64,000 nucleotides of DNA from Ornithodoros turicata (taxonomy: Eukaryota; Arthropoda; Arachnida; Ixodida; Argasidae): assembly GCF_037126465.1 (NCBI RefSeq), contig NC_088209.1, positions 3,658,001 through 3,722,000 on the forward strand. The letters are read 5' to 3'. The notes below the pieces were generated by a model. The model was not told the DNA's origin. It worked only from the letters and a program-made list of their open reading frames with translations, and ran no database searches. The position numbers were made by a program, and so were the translations under genes. Below are positions 1 to 11,392 of this stretch, one piece after another. Position 1 is the stretch's first letter. Every line of letters starts with the position of its first letter.

Positions 1-1519
1 TGTGTTCGTTCAAATCAGTGAACATTAGGAACTGGTTCGAAAGATTCGTTCGGGAATCATTGACGCCAGTGGGTCAAGTGACCCTGATCATTACTAGTTT
101 TCTATTCGAAGCCTCTACCGTAGCCACTGAGGTGCAAAATTCGAAGTAGGCAGGCACCAGGGACTGGTTTGAGATTTCTAAGTACTGATCGTTACTAAAT
201 ACGTACATGAAAAACATGTTCGCCATCTCATATACTAGCCAGAAAGGGCCTTTTCCGGTATACCTGACAAATAACTTGGATTTATCGACTGCAGATCATC
301 TCCAGCGATATTTAGAGCGAGCCGATCATAAACAAAAAATCCGAAAAGTCATTTTTGATTCCGAATACTTCCACCCATACGACGTCTGCCACAAAGCTCG
401 ATATCGACGCGCCGTAGTGAACCAATGCTAAGATTCCAAAGGAGAACCAGCAAGAACAGCGCAATTGTACGCAGCGAGTCGCGGAGAGCCGAAGAACCAG
501 TGCGGCCATTTGAGAGCAAACGATTCAGCTCGCGAGTGAACGGTTCTCCTTGTTCTCCTATTCCTTCGATTCAGTTGAGTCAGTTGAGTTCTCTATCGGT
601 CTTCGATCCCCGGCTTTGCGACTCGCCTTCAGCGCTCTCCGATTCATCCGAGATCGTGGGGCTTGGCCAATCACAAGCCGGTAAGCTCTCAGTGTGGCCA
701 ATCGAGCTGGTGGCCTGTCATGTTCAAACTTCAGAGGAATGCCGACAGATGGCGCCCGCACCGGAATAGCTGAGTGTTGATTCATTCGACCGCCGGGAAC
801 GGCGGAAACACAACCTCGAGCGGGAAGTAAGCTCGATCGTGGGTGGCTTCCGATTCTTACTAACAGGTCGTAGTGAGTCTCGCTGTTTCCCGTAGACTAA
901 GTTCATTCTTTTCGAAAGACAAGTGCTGCACCGGTCCATCACCAGTTCTTAAATGCATGAGAGGTCCATGGCGAAAAGAATGTGAGAGGGTTGCACTGCT
1001 TGAACTAGTTCAGGCCCGGGGTGCAGGTGAAAAGAATGGACCTACTATGAAGGGGAACAAAAAGTAACTATGAAAGTGAAATTGCGTGACCAAAGAAAGC
1101 CCTGCTGAGAGGCGGAAGCAAGCGAAAGTGGACTGAAGAAAATGTAAACTACAAGAGAATTACAGTGCGGCAGAATGAATTGTTTAGTTTCTTCATGACA
1201 GCGAAAGACCGCCCCATAAACATGCATTCGCTTATCGCAACATATGATCAATATGGCCGGCAGGTGACTGTCAGATTTAGCGCCGTAATGCGTTGTACGA
1301 AAACATCATGGAACACAATCGCCCACAAAACAGAACTCTTACTCAGTTACTGTCTACAACCCTGCACATAAGTGGATGCCGGTTCGCAGTTGAGATCGGT
1401 CACATGAAGTTATGACGTCACGGAAAGATGAACGAAAGAACTCATCTTTTGAACGGTTCAGTGAACCAAACTGAACTGTATGAACGAGTTCACCAAAGTG
1501 AACTAGATTGCCCATCACT
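1..1519. mobile_element. hAT-like non-autonomous element (right end; left end outside window)
   Basis: Read on the minus strand, the right edge begins TAGTGATGGGCAA at 1,519. It is followed by a dense cluster of alternating GTTCA/TGAAC words (1,435-1,510). A TAGNGRTGGGCAA-type tip with subterminal GTTCA motifs is a known style of hAT-family ends. More GTTC/GAAC words occur at 1-60 and 895-1,060, so the element probably covers this whole stretch and continues left of base 1. No transposase is recognisable; the open frames here are short and lie on both strands. The assignment to one single element is inference, because the other terminus is not visible. Confidence 0.55.
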
Positions 1520-2908
1520 AGCGTGGTGCAAATTCCATGACCAACAGTACAGGTGTGTCAGTTGAATATTTCCAAAATTAGCTCACTAGCTCACTTTCTC
1601 TTTCGTAGATTTTCGGAAGCACGAGGATAGCAGAACTGTAGTCACGTATAAGAAAGGCCGAATTGTTTGGTAAGCGTCCTGAAGCTTGCACGACCACCTG
1701 ACATCCCTTTTAAAAGCCGCTAGCAAATTAGCTTGCTGCAACGTGGGCAGAACTCAATATCCCCGTTTTTTTATACATTTTTTTTAAAGATTGTTTTCGG
1801 GTCCGGATATAACACGCGCTATGTCCCCATTATGCACTGCGACGGCCAATGCGCATGCAGCCCTGCACGCGAAAATTCTGAGAACCAGGATAACGCTAGC
1901 TGTGTGCAGTTCATGATTAGGCTTGTGGTGGGCTTTTTGTATTCTATCCACCTATGCCGTCAACGCACCTTGGGAGATATTTTCGGTTTTTATGTTTTGG
2001 AGTATGGTTTTCGGTGTTTATTGATTTTCACGAAATCGGCGTTTTTTCGATGTTCTTCCTGACGTGTACATGGTTTACCCGACAGTTATCGGCGAATAGA
2101 AATCACAACGTCATTTCCGCACGACGTGCGTTCAACATGGTGTTGTTCGCTCCGTTGGCGTTCACGGCTAACGAAGAAGTAAAATGGCATTTTTCATAGC
2201 CACCGTGTTTCTGTACGTTTTTCTGATCTGTATCGACAACTTGGTTGTCACGTGCAGCAATTTATCTCTGTCATCGTTACTGGAATTTCATCGTTGGGTG
2301 TTTTTCGATTAAAACCGAATGAATGAAAATTTACGCGGCGTATGTTTTTCGGTGTTTTTCGATTAAAACCGAAAACGCGGGACCCCAGTTGTAGCGTTTC
2401 TCTTCGCCATGACATTATTTCGTAATTATTCACTATGCGAGCTTCTGATGTAACACGGTATGCAACAGTGCGGATTTGTTAACTTCTTTCTGTGTCATAA
2501 TTTTATACGTATGGATGGAACGGTAACGTACCCACAAAAAAAAAATGATGCGGGTTGAGGAGAGGATTATTTCCAAGAGATCTAGCTTCTTCTCCCGTTC
2601 AAAATGCAGTGTGGTTTCAGGGCGGTGAACTCAACGTCGCTATGCCAGCGCTACATGGGGTGGACGTTGAACTGCAGTGTGTAAAGAGAGTATATAAGCA
2701 AATATCGCCTAAAGCAATTCACCCAATAAAACGCAGGAAATGGGAAGGTACAGCTCGAAGCAGACATCTCAAACAAACCCAAACAAACGTCGCGATGATA
2801 ACAAGAGCTGGTGGTAACGCAATGCCGAGTCAACAGCTTAAGGCAAGGCAGACACCCCCGCAGCACAAGTGGGACGATCGAAACACTGTTTTCCTTCATT
2901 TCGCCTGA
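1520..2908. other. No gene recognised; contains a 20-bp direct repeat
   Basis: I see no protein family here. The only structure is an exact direct repeat of GTGTTTTTCGATTAAAACCG at 2,298-2,317 and 2,352-2,371, 54 bp apart. Both copies sit in a T-rich region with many TTTTCGGT words (1,795-2,390), which suggests a decayed repeat element of unknown class. Confidence 0.4.
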
Positions 2909-2985
2909 GTGCCGCTAGGGTGGCTCTCATCCAGTTCCGCAGGTCGGAGGCGCGTTCAAATTAACTGTGTTTCGAGCTGTACCAG
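2909..2985 (+). repeat. Dispersed repeat, copy a
   Basis: This stretch is clearly similar to 27,446-27,523. Both contain GCCGCTAGGGTGGCTCTC, then a divergent middle, then a shared CGAGCTGT. Nothing in it suggests coding function. Confidence 0.6.
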
Positions 2986-3927
2986 AGGCGGGAATTGGAC
3001 CACAAGCACCCGATTTCTGAAAACAGAACTTGACGGTGAACTTGAACTAGCACGCGCTGCGCCAACCATGGCCAAGAGCGTTCTGACTCGAAGAGAGGAT
3101 CTTTGTGTCAATTATCATATACCCAGAATGGCACAAAAAGGCTACGCCCCACTCTGGCCTGGAATCGGTATGCTGGAAGAGCATGCTATGCGGCTAAGCT
3201 GTGTGCTCGAAAGGTTACTTCACAGCAGTCTCAGCCAGGGCTCCATGCCGTTATTTTTTTTTTTTTTTAGGTTCGGTTTGGGTGCAGGGCAACCAAAATG
3301 ACGGTTTGAAACCGCTATTGATCGGCTCGAACCGGTTTACGTGTGCTGTGCTAGTCAGTGTACCACATGTGAGAGGTAACATCAGGTTGCTCCTCCTTCC
3401 ACCCTCGTCTCTGTAGTTCATAGGTAGTGTAAAAAACCATGCATTTCAGAGCAGGTCATCCTTTACTGTGATGAAAAGTTGTGGGAAATGGTGTACAGTA
3501 TACCATTGAACTCCAGTGCAAAAAGCCCATTGCTAAAGAAAAAGGACGCGTCCTTGGTTCTGCGTCGGTTGCAGTGCTCGACGCCCATCACCATGCCCTG
3601 GACCACACGCCGACCTCTTTCCATGTGGTCGCCAGTTGTCCGCGTTGCTTGTAACGGTCAACTATTAAAATTTAAGAGTGATATTAAACGGTAGGTTAAT
3701 GGTAGGTAAGGTAAAGTAAAATGAAAGGAAGCAGCCGAGGTAATAAATCTTTTGTTTTTTACTCTTCGAATCACCTTTCACAGACGAGGTTGTAGGAGGA
3801 ATCGCCACTTCGTGGTTTACCAGTTTGTTATATCTGCCTTATGGATTCGGCAAGACTCCGAGCCATGCTGCAGGGAGGTGGTGGGCGGCAGTAAAATGTT
3901 TTTTACCGTTTGCAAAACCGGCTACCG

Positions 3928-3958
<31 letters not shown>

Positions 3959-4762
3959 CATTTCCGGTTTAGACCCCTGTTTACAACACACTCAACACCG
4001 TCAAACTGCTGCGGAGTAATGGTAGAAAACGGCGACACACAGCTTTCGTGACATTTCTAACACTTTCTCCTACGCTCTTTCTCGCTCACTCTCATTTACG
4101 AATGGCATTTAGGGGCATGTTCAAGGGCACATAACTCAAAGGAAGGTTACGGAAGGACGATCACTGGCTTGTATACTGTCCCGCATATTTGTCTCTACCC
4201 TCCTTATGCGCTTTGCTATGCGGAGCATAGTGCATAGTGCGGATGGTTGCAATCGCATCCGTTTTCAAAACCTTGCACATGGGTCCTCGTTTCGTAGCTC
4301 CTGTAGGAGGCAGACCATACTCTTTCCTCAGCATTTTCTTTCCATGGCGTCAATGAGAACAGCTTGCTTTCGTCCATTGCGCAAAAAGCACCGTGCTCAT
4401 GAAATTAATATCGGCGACCTTCAACCGCAGCGCGAATGCTATCCCCAGCCGGCCGCACCTTCGAACACTACCTGTGCAGGCATTCCAGAAGCGCCTTATC
4501 AATTACCCTCCTTCAGGCTCTGGAAAATACACGGTTCATTACCCAAGAAGCTAACCGGCTCAGTGACGGTCATGGCAGTCTAGCCACGGGGAGAGAAGAC
4601 AACCCAGAGAACGCGACCAGAGAATGAGAGAGAGAAACGCTCACTTTACGCGACAGATGGTGGGGCAGTGCTGTCTTTTTCCCAGCAGCCTCTACGGATG
4701 AAAACGAACTGATGAAAGTGAACGATGTATGTCTTGGCAATATAGCTCACGCTTGTCAACAA
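2986..4762. other. No gene recognised; microsatellite present
   Basis: This is unassigned single-copy-looking sequence. It carries a T-run (3,252-3,268) and a (TA)n microsatellite (3,928-3,951) followed by a T-run. The open frames, up to 130 codons, match no family I know and have no splice or promoter context. Confidence 0.4.
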
Positions 4763-4838
4763 CGAGGGGTGTTCAAGTCAAGCCGGAAGTTTTCATTTTT
4801 CGCAAAAGTAAAATGAACTTACAGGCGAGAAATTAGTT

Positions 4839-5283
4839 TTATTTTTCAACGTAATCTCCAGCTGTACTAATGTACTTGTCCCAGCGTGTCAGCTGGGATG
4901 CCAGCAGCGCAGAAATCCCTACCGGCGCGTAGCAGCCATGACCGGACCACATTCTTTACCTCGTCGTCGCTGCTGAAGGGGCGGCCCCCTTCAGCACTGT
5001 AACGGGGTTGTGGCAGCAATTCCAAGCCATTTTCCTGGAAGGAGCGTGTGTGAGATGCGCGGCATGCTGGCGTGCATTGTCCTGTAGGAGGGGGACTCCT
5101 TTGGGGATGAGGCCCGACCGCTTTTGCTTCAGCGCCTTATGTATATCCCTGAGAACCTGGCAGTAATGTGCACTATTGATGACGGTACAACTGGCCAGAA
5201 AATCAACACGGACAACGCCAGCCTTGTCCCACAAAACCATGGCCATGAGCTTACCCGCAGACGGGGTGCTTCGTGAGAGTTGT
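4839..5283 (-). pseudogene. Mariner transposase, C-terminal half
   Basis: Read on the minus strand, this is the second half of a mariner DD34D transposase. The catalytic-domain segment SAGKLMAMVLWDK is followed by the second-aspartate motif LLQDNARQHAAH, then a frame-shifted stretch, and finally the conserved C-terminal pattern RWDKYISTAGDYVEK with a stop at 4,839-4,841. Such enzymes cut and paste the element in the nucleus. The conserved C-terminal stretch after the second Asp is out of frame, so no active protein can be made. The break at about 5,283 is where the nested hAT begins. Confidence 0.85.
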
Positions 5284-6349
5284 ACGTAACGCGTTACGTG
5301 GAACTGGTTACTTGGCAACGCGTTACTTTTTCTGGTAACGAAGTAACGACTTCGTTACTTTTAAAAAAATGTGTAACTGGTAACGGAATTGGTTACAAAA
5401 AATTGGGAACGTGCCAACGCGTTAGCCGTTACTTTTTCTGCATGTTCCTCCAATGTACGATGGCAGGCGGCGTGGCACAGCAAAATTTTCCCGCGTTCCG
5501 CGGCCTGTTAGCACGTGGCTGGTGCGTGTCGTTGTCCACGGGGCCTTCTGGGATGTTTTTTCTTTACGGCATATCACATCTGTGCATGACAAACAGCGTG
5601 TTCAGAGAATAAAAGACCAGCATTCTGGTTGGTATCTGTTCAAGGTCGGTTTAGCTCAATTTGGGAAATGTTACACGCTGCTACAATGGCCAGCCTTTTG
5701 TAAGACGCCCTTTCTTGCTTGTAACCTGTGACACAACTCAAGTAGGGATTGTCAGGGACCTCCTTCAGAGGGAACTTTGCGACGCCCCGCCAACGTCAAC
5801 GAAGACACCTGGGAAGACAGCCAGAACATCAAGCTCCTGTAGAGAAGACCTTTTCATGTTTGTACGTGATCCTGGACGGTCGGGTTGTGAAGATGCTGGG
5901 CACCCCGAGCTCACTGGCTTTCTGGAAACTCCGGAAAATTACCCTCTCCAAGATGAAGGTAGACTTCCCGCGACTTGACGACCTATTCTTGAGGGTGAAC
6001 ACCGCTGTTCCTTCGAGTGCGTCCGTGGAGCGCCTCCTTAGCTGTGTGGCAGATATTTTCACAAGGAAACGTGCAAAACTCTCTGACCTCAATTTTGAAC
6101 ATCAGTTATTACTGAAATGTGATGGTTCATAAATCGCCTACTATGAACAACATATGAGACGCTGGTACAGTCCCGCTCATGCTTCTTCAGTAACGCGATG
6201 AGTAACGTGAATGTAACTCATTACTTGCGAGTAACGGGAACGCGCTCTTTATGCTTGTTGGGTAACGGGTAACGCATTTCGTTCTTTATTTTTCGACGTA
6301 GCGAGCAACGATATTCAGTTCTTTTTTTTTTTCTGTAACGTGTACATGT
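5284..6349 (+). mobile_element. hAT-type element nested in the mariner
   Basis: This block interrupts the mariner transposase. Both edges are packed with GTAAC/GTTAC words (5,284-5,430 and 6,190-6,345), a subterminal pattern also seen at 9,700-10,531 and 23,230-23,370. It carries the C-terminal dimerisation region of a hAT transposase (next entry). An exact 8-bp target duplication is not cleanly resolved: the flanks share only a GTAC-like core. At about 1.07 kb it is too short for a complete hAT, so it is an internally deleted copy. Confidence 0.7.
5850..6132 (+). pseudogene. hAT transposase, C-terminal dimerisation domain remnant
   Basis: The plus-strand frame ending at 6,132 contains VPSSASVERLLS followed by KRAKLSDLNFE and a leucine-rich tail. 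This is the diagnostic hAT family C-terminal dimerisation signature (consensus PSSA-x-ER-x-FS ... R-x-x-L...). Upstream, a different frame holds the expected lead-in to the domain, so at least one frameshift is present. The catalytic RNase H-like core and the BED zinc finger are missing. It is non-functional. Confidence 0.8.
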
Positions 6350-6660
6350 CTGTAATCGGAACTTCTTGGGAGCTGGCGAGCCCTGATGCTCCCACTGTTT
6401 TGATGCGTGTTTAGGCTCAGGAGTGAAATGATGCGCCCGCGTTTCATCGCATGTGATGATCTGATCAAGAAACGGCTGTCCTTCAGTGTTGATACGGTAC
6501 CATAGCTCTTGGGAGATTTCCAGTCTTCTCTGCCGGTCAACCACGGAGAGCTGCCTCGGGGCCCAATAGGCACTAACTTTCCGAAACTGGAGGTGTTCAT
6601 GAATGATAGTGTTCAACGTTTCCACAGAAAAGTCCGTTCTATCGAGCCAGTTCGAGACAT
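6350..6660 (-). pseudogene. Mariner transposase, N-terminal half
   Basis: The minus-strand frame reads TIIHEHLQFRKVSAYWAPRQL, then LEISQELWYR, then the first catalytic-aspartate motif IITCDETRAHHF, then SPAPKKFRLQ. This is the usual order in mariner transposases: helix-turn-helix exit, linker, first D of DD34D. The frame then runs into hAT sequence. The Trp usually found next to the first Asp motif (DETW) is Arg here, another sign of decay. Confidence 0.85.
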
Positions 6661-6699
6661 GTTGTCCATCGGTCCTTGAGGATTAGGCGCTCCACAAGT

Positions 6700-9699
6700 T
6701 GGATGTTCTCAGAATCTTTGACACTGGGCACTGGGCTCCCTCACCCCAGCTTCAGACCTTGTTCCGTGCGGAACTCATCGAATTGTCCCGTCTGAAGCTT
6801 CGCGCAAGTGCATAATCGCAAAACAAGGTCATCATTTTCAATTGAAAGCGGATTACACTTGTCATGGGAACATATTTTTACGTGTTGTAATTTTAATGGT
6901 GACTCGAATGTTTCAGTCTTTCCTAGAATTGCGCGACACATCCTCCTCAAGTTGACCTAACCGCAACTTCCCTTCACTGAAACTATGCATTTCAGCTTGG
7001 AATATCCGCTGGCCCTGAGTTATAGAAAGGCGTGTCCAGATCTATAAGAGGTCCCACGATGGTATACGGCTGCAATGGGAGCGTCAGGATTTCCTTTTGT
7101 GTGTGTGTGTGTGGTACCCATTTTCGCCGTCTCAAATGCGATGGCGTGCCTGTGTGTTTGTATTTCGAGAAAGCAAAGTGTTCCACAGAAAGCGCCGTCC
7201 TCTTCGAAAGTGTTCATCGCTGGAGTGAAAGATGAACCTGTCTTGCACGGTTCTTGTCGTACATCTGTAGTGTGCCCCAGTCCTTTTGTCTTTTTTTTTA
7301 CACGACGACAGAAGTAACAACTGCCTCAGTGAGCCCTCCGAGAATACGTCCTCGCCCTTCAAGATGACAACATATTGGGCTTTTGGTTCAGTGGTGCGAA
7401 TGTCGATTCTGGCTTTCATGTACCCTGGTTCGATCTGAGGGCCATGCCTTTCGTCTTTTTGAGGCAGAGAGTTTTGAGATTACGGCAAGGCGAGGGCACA
7501 CTTTTCTTCCTGAACGGGCTTATTAGTGGGCACAATGACAAAACGTGACTGGTATGTGAAATGTACTTTCCACTGCATCCGGACCTACTTCATCGTTACA
7601 AGAAGGCCTCGTGTTGTATAATGTTAAGGCGTTAACATTACAGAACAACAACAGAGAGAGCATCTTTAACCGGTATCTTTCCAAGAGCGAGGCGTGTGGG
7701 GTCAAAACTCTTGTTCCTCCTTTTAGGTTTCATTGCTCGATCCTTAGCAATAGGCTCTTGTTCGCGCTAACATGGCTTTCTATGCATTGTTATCAAACTT
7801 TCATATCAAGTAATACACGCAGCACGAAGAGTGCGGATTAAGCATCACCAGTGCTTCCGACGGGTGAGAAAACATGTACTTGCATCCCTCTCTTCTTCTT
7901 TTTTTCTTTCTTTTTTTAACGCTTTTCGCATATCACGCATATGGTACTGCAGTGTCTGCCGTCGCTGGCTAGTTCGTGCGTGCGGTGTAATCGCAGTCGC
8001 ATAGTGGAGTCTTTTATGTCACGTTATCAATCGCAATACGTATAAAAGCAGTTTCTGAAGGCCGTGTGTAAGGTTATTGATCGTGCTGGTCAACGCCAAT
8101 TTGCAGTTAGGTATCATTCGGAATCTCCTCCACTGACTGTTTCAGGCTGTTCGACGCGAGACACGTTATGAACGGTTGACAGAAACCCTCTGTCATCTTC
8201 ACGTGGTTTCACACCAAAGCGCTCAAACGGCCTCCAAAAATTTCCAGAAGAATCATATGCGAGAAACTACGTTTGCGCGACATTATACTCATGGTGCGAT
8301 GACGTTGCAGAATCTTTCCTCTGCCTACGGGAGCTAATCCGCAACTTCTGGACTTATACGTGCGCCGCTACTTAATTTATTTGTGCCGTTTAAAAAAAGG
8401 TTCCTTCAAGCTGCTCCGTATTCTGAATTTTTTTTCTTGTTGCTTTGGAAGAGAATCTTATTTAGGATGTTATAATGGGAAGCCGCTTAAAAGGAAGCAT
8501 GTAGGAAAAATTTCTCACTTGCTGAGACTCGGAGAAGACCACGCAAGCAACATAAGCGGGTTTTAGTATATACCGTACACGAACGGCGCACGCAAGACAT
8601 AAACACCACCGCCGTAACGCGTAGGTCCGCAAAGGCGCAGACATACTAGAGCTCCATATTTACGGTTCGGCATAACACGGTCGTCACGCGTTTGTAACGC
8701 AATGTAAACAGTCCACGAAGCGAAGGTCAACGTGCGTCAGTCACGTCTGCAGTTTCCAGCTCGAATACAATAGTTGACGTGAACGGCAAACGAAAAGCTT
8801 CAGATAGCACGTTTTGTGTGCACCGAAGAGCACATATTTATTACTGGCGGACAGTCAGCAGAAAATACACAAGGATTACTTCTTCCCTGCTTTTTATTGG
8901 ATTGCGTTTGTTGGCGAAATTGTTCTTAATTGAGTTAAAGCGGATATTTGGGCAGGTTGATTTGAAGTACTTTCTTTTTAATACTGTGAAAGAAGAGCAT
9001 TCACTATTGTTCACTGAAGGCTCACGAAATAGGCAGGCAACTATAACGTAAAATCTCTAAGCACACATCTATAAAGGTATCTTTTAACAGGATATAAACA
9101 TATCGCATTGTAGCTGCTATAAAAGCGCAATCCACAGGATCTCAAGTCCTTGTACTGTGACCATTCTGTTCGGGAATCATTCCGTCCCAAAGTCAATTCT
9201 ATGCGTGTCATGCTCGTTGAAATCGTTTATAGTACAATAACCGAGACGTCCATTGTACTCTAGATAATGTACCTGCAGCGGTTATCTGGTCGTCGAGATA
9301 GAGCTAACAGGCACAACTATATGTGGCACTGAAATAAAACTCGGGAAAATTAAAATATCGAATTTCGCTATGAGTTCATGAAAATATGCGACTAAAGTCG
9401 ATTTTCTGAGTGCCTAGATAGCCCCCTGCTCGGTAGCAGAAAGTTCCTCGCTGAGTGTATTGTTTCTTCTTCTTGAACCTATTTCCGCTCAGTTTGGACC
9501 AAAATTGTGTAGTGAGCGCTCAAATACAAGACCTTATCGAGGGCAAAAAGAAGAAGAATTTGCGTTCTAATCGTCTCTGATTGGAATTACGAGCAATAAA
9601 TTAGAATTCAACGGGACGAACTTTTGAGAGGACTTCTTCTCCGGAAACGTTTTCCCCGACGACGATTCTGCTTGGGACGTTTTCTCCTAGACAGGCTTG
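6700..9699. other. No gene recognised over 3 kb
   Basis: I find no recognisable protein, RNA gene or element end. A (GT)n microsatellite lies at 7,099-7,113 and T-rich runs at 7,898-7,920 and 8,428-8,440. Open frames of 60-95 codons on both strands overlap one another and carry no family motif. Anything present is too decayed or too unfamiliar to name. Confidence 0.35.
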
Positions 9700-10071
9700 C
9701 ACGTAACCCGTTACGAGCAATTGCGTTACTTGTAATCTATTACTCTTCTGAGTAATTTTTCGAGTAATCAATTACATTTCGGACTAATAGATTACCCAAT
9801 AATTGATTACCTTTACCTTTTAGCAGAGGCGTCTTTCAGATAAAGTGCCCCATGTCGCTTCGTCAGCCTTTGTTTTGCGGAGGTCATTGTATTAACGTTC
9901 TAAAATCTCATATTCCTCTCTTCCTGCAACAGCAGTGTGCTGGTACACCTGAAGCTGTACTGGTTTAGCGAGTCATGGACTAGTTCCTCATGAGAGAACT
10001 GATGTTCTGAGGCTGGAAACAACATAGAAGGAACAATCACATACAAGGCCTCAAGTTGTCTAAAAAATTAA

Positions 10072-10244
10072 CGATGAAAGATCAAAGTCACTGAAAAGGT
10101 TAGCCAGCTGTAGGACTCGAACCCACATCTTCTGGATTCTGGACCGGTCCAGGGCTCTACCAATTGAGCTAACCTGGAATCCAGAAGATGTGGGCTCGAG
10201 TCCTACAGCTGGCTAACCCTTTCAGTGACTTTCATCTTTCATCG
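10072..10244. repeat. Large palindrome, 68-bp arms, 37-bp spacer
   Basis: The left arm 10,072-10,139 and right arm 10,177-10,244 are reverse complements with about three mismatches. The spacer 10,140-10,176 contains most of the 5' half of a tRNA-like sequence read on the minus strand. The structure could be a fold-back element or an inverted duplication of a tRNA-derived SINE end. Confidence 0.85.
10103..10178 (-). repeat. tRNA-like sequence with A and B boxes (tRNA-derived SINE or pseudo-tRNA)
   Basis: On the minus strand the 76-nt stretch folds like a tRNA. The acceptor arms pair at 5 of 7 positions, TAGCTCAATTGG matches an A box, and the D stem GCTC/GAGC is perfect. The anticodon stem CTGGA/TCCAG encloses an 11-nt loop instead of 7, and the T arm GTGGG/CCTAC encloses the B box GGTTCGAGTCC. 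The enlarged anticodon loop looks like a small TCCAG duplication and leaves no clear anticodon, so I do not call it a working tRNA gene. Its 3' half is repeated in inverted orientation at 10,177-10,244. Confidence 0.6.
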
Positions 10245-10531
10245 ACAAGTTCCTCGCAATGCTCTTCACAAATCGGGCCTTCTCGAGCGATAAGCACAGT
10301 AGGCCTACAGATTTTAGGCCTACGTTTTTGTTTTTCCTCTTCTTGCAGCTGTTCTGCTGCTCAACTTTTTTTTTCTTTTCCTTTCTCAAGCACAGAAAGA
10401 TAGGTATCATTTACATGAACGACCGGAGTAACGCGTTACTTTTCTACTCGTTACTGAATTACATTTGGAGCCGAGTAATTGGTACCGGTAATCAATTCGT
10501 TTTTGTTTTTCTTTTTCGAGTAACGGGCACA

Positions 10532-11135
10532 ATTGTGCTAAAAGAATGGTTCCTCGGGTTCCCAGTCTGAAAACATCACCTTCGCTGAAGTACAAACAAT
10601 TTTAAGCATGCCTGTTCCACGCCGTGTGTTTAATTCCATTGTTTTTACGCTGAGTTGTTGTCGCGTCAATGCCCCCGCTGTGGAAGGCTTGCTTTATCAA
10701 TGGAATAATAGTGTTCACGTTACGAAGCCCGCGTGAGCTTTTCTTAGGTCGACTTTGGTCACGTGGTGTTCAGCGCACTACTTTGGAATCGCACAATACA
10801 ATTACACACATCGGGACGTGCGGTGTTTCCACTCAGCAAGAGACAGTCGGCTACCTGCGCGACGTACGAGCAAAAAGGAAAAGAGAAATAAACCTCTCAC
10901 AATTCGCTCATCCCGGGCATGCCTCTTCATTCGTGGCCTTTATCAGCATGCTGGATTAACATTGGAACCGACGTCCCTTATCTTGTCTTTAACTCACTAA
11001 AAGGGTGTTATTGTTCCTGAAACATTCACTGCGTCACCACCTTACGTTTACGTAAAATGATTTCTTTCAACGCTTCATTTCGGCTCAAAGTAGACCAGGG
11101 TTAATGCAACGGTCTCCATACCGCGGTCTGCTGAG
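10532..11135. other. No gene recognised
   Basis: I see no motif, tail or repeat that I can support. The two overlapping plus-strand frames at 10,669-11,000 lack any family signature. Confidence 0.35.
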
Positions 11136-11392
11136 TTATTTATTTATTTATTTTCAAATACTACGAACCACGCCGTGGCCCAAGAAATGGGGGGGGGGTT
11201 CACAGTTTAAACAAAGAATCAACAAACAACTTAACACACACACGCACAAAAGAGAACACTCTTACAGCAACTTTAACAATCGCAACCAGCGCACATGTCG
11301 TAAACAGGGTCTTGGAATTCTATAGTAATTCGCTCCGAACAATACCGATTGGCAAAGAATTCCACTCAGTAAGAACGCGGACAAAAAACGAA
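11136..11392 (-). mobile_element. LINE 3' end (CR1/L2-like), minus strand
   Basis: On the minus strand, a short frame at about 11,323-11,392 reads VRVLTEWNSLP, matching the (F)FPRT-x-x-EWN-x-LP motif near the C-terminus of many CR1/L2/Jockey-type reverse transcriptase proteins. A stop follows, then a short 3' region, then a terminal AAATAAATAAATAAATAA tail (plus-strand ATTT repeat at 11,138-11,153). Only the last few hundred bases of the element survive. Confidence 0.65.

Larger units (their letters stand above)
4763..6700 (-). mobile_element. Mariner (Tc1/mariner superfamily) element, split by a nested hAT
   Basis: Minus-strand transposase pieces flank a foreign insert: the N-terminal half is at about 6,350-6,660 and the C-terminal half at 4,839-5,283. 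The outer left edge (4,763-4,795) begins GAGGGGTGTTCAAGTCAAG, the usual style of a mariner inverted terminal repeat. The opposite terminus is not clearly visible and probably lies between 6,660 and 6,740. The element is dead: the coding region is frame-broken and split. Confidence 0.8.
9700..10531. mobile_element. hAT-like MITE with GTAAC/GTTAC ends, host of a nested palindrome
   Basis: Both edges (9,700-9,820 and 10,428-10,525) are rich in GTAAC/GTTAC and GTAAT/ATTAC words, the same subterminal style as the hAT at 5,284-6,349. The two edges point in opposite directions. The interior has no transposase and contains the palindrome at 10,072-10,244. The exact termini and target duplication are uncertain. 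Confidence 0.55.

Noticed and set aside
3928..3951. TATA promoter
   Set aside because: It is a (TA)n microsatellite followed by a T-run, with no downstream start or exon.
10103..10178. Functional tRNA gene
   Set aside because: The anticodon loop has 11 nt, two acceptor pairs fail, and the sequence is half of a palindrome.
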